64,000 nucleotides of DNA from an uncultured Christensenellaceae bacterium (GTDB lineage Bacteria; Bacillota; Clostridia; Christensenellales; Borkfalkiaceae): the NCBI GenBank assembly GCA_910589015.1, contig CAJUSA010000013.1:3719-67718 (forward strand), written 5' to 3'. The notes under the pieces are model-generated. The model was not told where the DNA came from and made no database searches. It worked only from the letters and a program-made list of their open reading frames with translations. Position numbers and translations under genes: made by a program. Positions 60,726 through 64,000 of this stretch are shown in pieces. The first letter of the stretch is position 1; the number at the start of each line of letters is the position of its first letter.

Positions 60726-61865
60726 ATGGCAGAAAAAAAGAACTATTACGACATTCTCGGCGTGGGGAAAAACGCATCGGAAGACGAGATCAAGGCGGCT
60801 TATAAAAAGCTCGTCAAGCAGTATCACCCCGATCTGCACTCGAACGACCCCGCGGCGGCGGAAAAGTTCAAAGAAATCAACGAGGCGAACGAGGTGCTTT
60901 CGGATAAGCAGAAACGCGCCGCTTACGATTACGAGCAGGAACACCCCGGTATGGGCGGCGGGTTCGGCGGATTCGGCGGCGGTGGGGGCGGATTCGGCGG
61001 ATTCGGCGATATTTTCGACTCGATTTTTCAGGGGTTCGGCGGGGGCGGCAACGTTCAGCGCGATACGCGGGGCGCGAATATCGAAAAGAGCGTTACCCTT
61101 TCGTTTATGGACGCCGCAAAGGGGTGTGTGCGCGAAGTGGCGTACGAGCGCAACGAGCCTTGCTCTTCGTGCAAGGGAACGGGCGCGAAGAACGGCACGG
61201 CGTATAAAACCTGTCAGAAATGCGGCGGAAAAGGGCAGGTGCGTTTCGCGCAGGATACCATGTTCGGCAGGACGGTGCGCATCGGCGTATGTCCCGACTG
61301 CGGCGGCAGCGGGAAGTCGATCACGGAAAAATGCCCCGATTGCCGCGGCAGGGGGCATGTACGGCGCGAAACCAAGATCACCGTCAACGTTCCCGCGGGC
61401 GCGGATAACGGTTCTTATATCGTAAAACGCGGCTACGGGCAGGCGGGCGAACAAGGCGGCGCGGCGGGCGATCTTATAATTATGTTCCGCGTTGAACCGC
61501 ATAAACTGTTCGAACGCAAGAAAATGGATCTTTACGTCGAGGTGCCCGTACCCTTCAAAACGGCGATCCTCGGCGGAAAAGTGCGCGTGCCCGATCTCGA
61601 CGACTCGTTCGAGTACAGCATTCCCGAGGGAACGCAATCGGGGCAGACGTTCACCGTGCGCGGCAAGGGGATCAAGCGGGCGCAGGGGATCGCGGGTAAT
61701 CTGTATATCCGCGCGTTCGTCGAAGTTCCCGTCAAGCTTTCGCGCGAGCAGAAGAAAAAGATGGAATCGGGCGGCGCGGAATTCGAGCTAAAACAGTACG
61801 AAAAATGCAAAAAATATGCGGATAACATGAGCGCTCTATACGGAAAAGATCCTTATAAAGTGTAA
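60726..61865 (+). CDS. dnaJ: chaperone protein DnaJ (Hsp40)
   Basis: 379 residues, type I DnaJ: J domain with 'KQYHPDLHSNDP' (HPD), a Gly/Phe-rich linker (about 75-110), four CxxCxGxG zinc repeats ('CSSCKGTG', 'CQKCGGKG', 'CPDCGGSG', 'CPDCRGRG'), and the C-terminal substrate domain with 'VPVPFKTAILGGKVRVPDL'. It hands clients to DnaK and triggers its ATPase. 135 bases separate it from dnaK. All functional motifs are intact. Confidence 0.97.
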   Translation: MAEKKNYYDILGVGKNASEDEIKAAYKKLVKQYHPDLHSNDPAAAEKFKEINEANEVLSDKQKRAAYDYEQEHPGMGGGFGGFGGGGGGFGGFGDIFDSIFQGFGGGGNVQRDTRGANIEKSVTLSFMDAAKGCVREVAYERNEPCSSCKGTGAKNGTAYKTCQKCGGKGQVRFAQDTMFGRTVRIGVCPDCGGSGKSITEKCPDCRGRGHVRRETKITVNVPAGADNGSYIVKRGYGQAGEQGGAAGDLIIMFRVEPHKLFERKKMDLYVEVPVPFKTAILGGKVRVPDLDDSFEYSIPEGTQSGQTFTVRGKGIKRAQGIAGNLYIRAFVEVPVKLSREQKKKMESGGAEFELKQYEKCKKYADNMSALYGKDPYKV

Positions 61866-61892
61866 AAAGCAAGCGGCGGAATTGCTTGCGGT

Positions 61893-61962
61893 TCCAATTA
61901 GGGAATTTTAGGGACGCCGAATATAAAAGAAATTTAGGCATAGCGTTAAACTATGCCTTTTC
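61893..61962 (+). repeat. terminator-linked element b
   Basis: TTCCAATTAGGGAATTTTAG (61892-61911), then AGGCATAG (61936-61943) paired with CTATGCCT (61951-61958) and TTTTCT. The hairpin arms differ from element a at 53759 in matching pairs, so the structure and not the sequence is kept. Confidence 0.75.
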
Positions 61963-62130
61963 TATTGTTTTTCTTTGCAGAAGAACTTGAATATTTGTAT
62001 CCTATTCGGAAATGATTGTCGATCAATTTTGTAAAAACATTGATTTTTAATTAGAATTATGTTATACTGATTATCGGCTTTTTTATTATCAAAAATGATT
62101 AGTGTTTTCTACACTTGTTTGGAGGTATAT

Positions 62131-63744
62131 ATGCAACCTTATAAAAAACACAACTTTACATTAATTAAATTAATTGCAACTAGGTTACTGCTTGTAACGA
62201 TTGCTTTTTGTTCACTAACGCTTGTTTCTTGTAATGACGATGGGAAAAATTCGGGCAATGTGGATGATTCGGGCAATGTGGATGATATGTCAATTAAACA
62301 TTTAGATATATCATTTTTGGAAAATTTAGTTATAAACAATGATTATAAAGCTTTAGCGATATCTAAAACGTTGTCTACTAATAGCGAAAATCGCGAAAAG
62401 AAAATGTCTTTTACAAGACTATCAACTTTTAGTGAAGATGATTCAGCTGAAGAAACCCTTGAAACCAATGATGAAATTTCGGATAGTCGGTATTATTTAT
62501 ATTCTACATCTGAATATTATTCAGACAGTAGTATTAAAGTCAATGAAAACGCAATTGAACGAGTTGAATTTGTGAGGAATAGTACAGTAAATCAAGATGT
62601 TTATGATGCCGAGGGCGATTTAATTGAGTCCAATACTATCATATCGCAAGAAGAAATTCCTGCCCAAATTAATAAATTGTATGCGACAAAACACTTTACT
62701 TTTATGCAGTTCATACCTATCATTGAACAATCTGGCGAATATCAATATAAAGAAGGTGAAGAAATTAAAACAGAACATATTGATTTGCGTCCGGAAAATC
62801 CTATATATAATGCCGATGGGACAACAGAATTTGATAAATTTAATTATTTTAGCTCTGCATTGGTACAAAGTTTTATAATTGATAATGAAAGCAAGTTCAT
62901 TTATCAGATTAAAGAATTTGAAATATATAAAGTTCTTGATGACGGTATCGTATTGGATAAAGATAATAATAAATATAAGATGAACATTTTAAACAATAAT
63001 CTCGTATTTACAGATGTTATGCCCAATAAAGACTTTGGAAACTGCGATATTATTACTGATAAATATAACTACGCATATGTAATGAATAATTTTTATAATG
63101 GTCGAGATGATGAACATAAGATAATTTATTCTACAGGGGAAATTGGCTACGCAATAGGGCAAGATAATACAGTTTACAGAACGGAGTTGATTGACGGAGT
63201 AACGAGACTTGTGTCTAAATATGTTAATGGAATTGAATCCCCGTTAGATCCAGATGAGGTTGCTTTCAATTTACAATTCATGAATGGATATTCTGATTGT
63301 TGGACGGATGGGTATTATAAGGGTTATTCTGTTTCATCAAATTTTGCCCACTATACACCCTTAGGACAATGTGGAATAGAATCATCAATATATTTTGATA
63401 ATATCAAAAATCCTATTAGCCGTATAGAATGGATTAACAATACAATTTTAATTTGTACAGGTTCGGAAGTATATTATAAAACAGTTAATATCGATGACTA
63501 TTTGGGCACCAACACTGTATTTACATTAGATGATTTTATTTTGCTTTTAGATTACTATACAAATTATTGTGAAAAATATACAATACCTGAAACCAATATT
63601 GTAATCGACGATGTTTTTGAAGTCGCTGATTTTACTTCAACAATAAGATATAAGCTTGATTGGGAAGGCAGTATTCCTACATTAAAAGAAATAGACAATA
63701 AAACATATAATTCAATAAGCTACATATTTCAGCCCATAAGCTAA
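62131..63744 (+). CDS. large AT-rich lipoprotein of unknown function
   Basis: 537 residues. ATG 62131 is taken as start because TTGGAGG lies 7 bases before it. Signal peptide ends in the lipobox 'LTLVSC', then 'NDDGKNSGN' and a direct repeat ('SGNVDD' twice, from a duplicated 15-base DNA piece). The rest is mixed alpha/beta, rich in Asn, Ile, Tyr and Asp, with no recognised domain. AT-rich codon use is far from that of dnaJ next door, so the gene was probably acquired from an AT-rich donor. Likely bound to the outer face of the membrane. Confidence 0.8.
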   Translation: MQPYKKHNFTLIKLIATRLLLVTIAFCSLTLVSCNDDGKNSGNVDDSGNVDDMSIKHLDISFLENLVINNDYKALAISKTLSTNSENREKKMSFTRLSTFSEDDSAEETLETNDEISDSRYYLYSTSEYYSDSSIKVNENAIERVEFVRNSTVNQDVYDAEGDLIESNTIISQEEIPAQINKLYATKHFTFMQFIPIIEQSGEYQYKEGEEIKTEHIDLRPENPIYNADGTTEFDKFNYFSSALVQSFIIDNESKFIYQIKEFEIYKVLDDGIVLDKDNNKYKMNILNNNLVFTDVMPNKDFGNCDIITDKYNYAYVMNNFYNGRDDEHKIIYSTGEIGYAIGQDNTVYRTELIDGVTRLVSKYVNGIESPLDPDEVAFNLQFMNGYSDCWTDGYYKGYSVSSNFAHYTPLGQCGIESSIYFDNIKNPISRIEWINNTILICTGSEVYYKTVNIDDYLGTNTVFTLDDFILLLDYYTNYCEKYTIPETNIVIDDVFEVADFTSTIRYKLDWEGSIPTLKEIDNKTYNSISYIFQPIS

Positions 63745-63798
63745 GAATTAGATGTTTATTTGTAAAACAATACTTAACATCATAGAAACTAACAAAAA

Positions 63799-63826
63799 AG
63801 ACCCTTCGACTGCGCTCAGGGTGACA
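63799..63826 (+). repeat. half copy of the dispersed repeat, copy 10
   Basis: Right arm only (AGACCCTTCGACTGCGCTCA then GGGTGACA), identical to the arm of copy 2. Confidence 0.85.
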
Positions 63827-63902
63827 AGAAAGACGCTCAGGACGTCAAAGGGCTGACCTCGGTTAAAAGGGAACAAGAAAAAAGCCCCCCTAAAAAGCGC
63901 AA

Positions 63903-63997
63903 TTCCCATAGGGATTAAAAAACAAAAATTTTATAAGAGTTGCAGTTTCAAGCGATGAAAAAGAACAGGATTTCAAATCGAAGTCCTGTTTCTTTTT
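63903..63997 (+). repeat. terminator-linked element e
   Basis: TCCCATAGGGATT (63904-63916), TTTCAAGCGATGAAAAA (63947-63962) and the hairpin AACAGGA/TCCTGTT with outer AAAAAG/CTTTTT (63958-63997). It shares both short blocks with element d at 56354. Confidence 0.75.
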
Positions 63998-64000
63998 ACA

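Overview
The window comes from a Gram-positive, Clostridia-type bacterium with a fairly high GC content. The basis is the gene content (Veg, SpoVT, SpoVB next to a YabN-type MazG, a SipL-like LysM protein, a PdaB-like deacetylase, GlyRS of the single-chain type) and the dense, head-to-tail operons with 4-base ATGA/GTGA overlaps. The sporulation-type genes suggest a spore former or a recent descendant of one. An order such as Christensenellales is a guess. No rRNA or tRNA gene, CRISPR array, transposase or prophage was found.

Layout. 1-4.4 kb: the end of a sensor kinase, a surface protein, and a two-gene SufC-SufB iron-sulfur assembly unit. 4.5-11.1 kb: one eight-gene operon running patatin lipase, ComEC-like metallohydrolase, aroC-aroB-aroE-aroQ-aroK, SDR reductase, with a probable small RNA encoded opposite its end. 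11.3-21.7 kb: deacetylase, SSB, acyltransferase, glycosyltransferase, glycyl- and glutaminyl-tRNA synthetases and two small XRE regulators. 21.7-27.4 kb: uvrB, a nucleotidase and uvrA. 27.4-33 kb: aminotransferase, spoVT, spoVB, mazG, dusB. 33-37.8 kb: gyrB-gyrA. 37.8-47 kb: an accessory stretch with a third XRE regulator, membrane proteins, repeats, veg, a SipL-like gene, an acetyltransferase and a 1257-residue surface protein. 47-53.7 kb: a split TauE/SafE permease, then ppx-maf-mreB-like-ispE and two more genes. 53.9-58.1 kb: GyrI-like protein, ClC channel, lipoprotein, PRTase-like protein. 58.2-61.9 kb: grpE-dnaK-dnaJ. 62.1-63.7 kb: an AT-rich lipoprotein gene.

How parts work together. 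The aro genes supply five of the seven shikimate-pathway steps; aroA and the DAHP synthase lie elsewhere. UvrA and UvrB are excision-repair partners. GyrA and GyrB form gyrase. GrpE, DnaK and DnaJ form the Hsp70 system.

The main unusual signals are: a minus-strand small RNA with its own promoter and terminator (10972-11153); several genes whose start codon sits at the predicted transcription start (leaderless); three short XRE regulators with palindromic operators and divergent small genes, one of which is broken by a stop codon; a 24-base strictly alternating pyrimidine-purine tract in the gyrB leader; two families of dispersed palindromic repeats, one amplified into an exact 23-base tandem array; and a giant doubly anchored surface protein built from three related modules. 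All functional calls rest on reading the sequence by eye; no database search was run.
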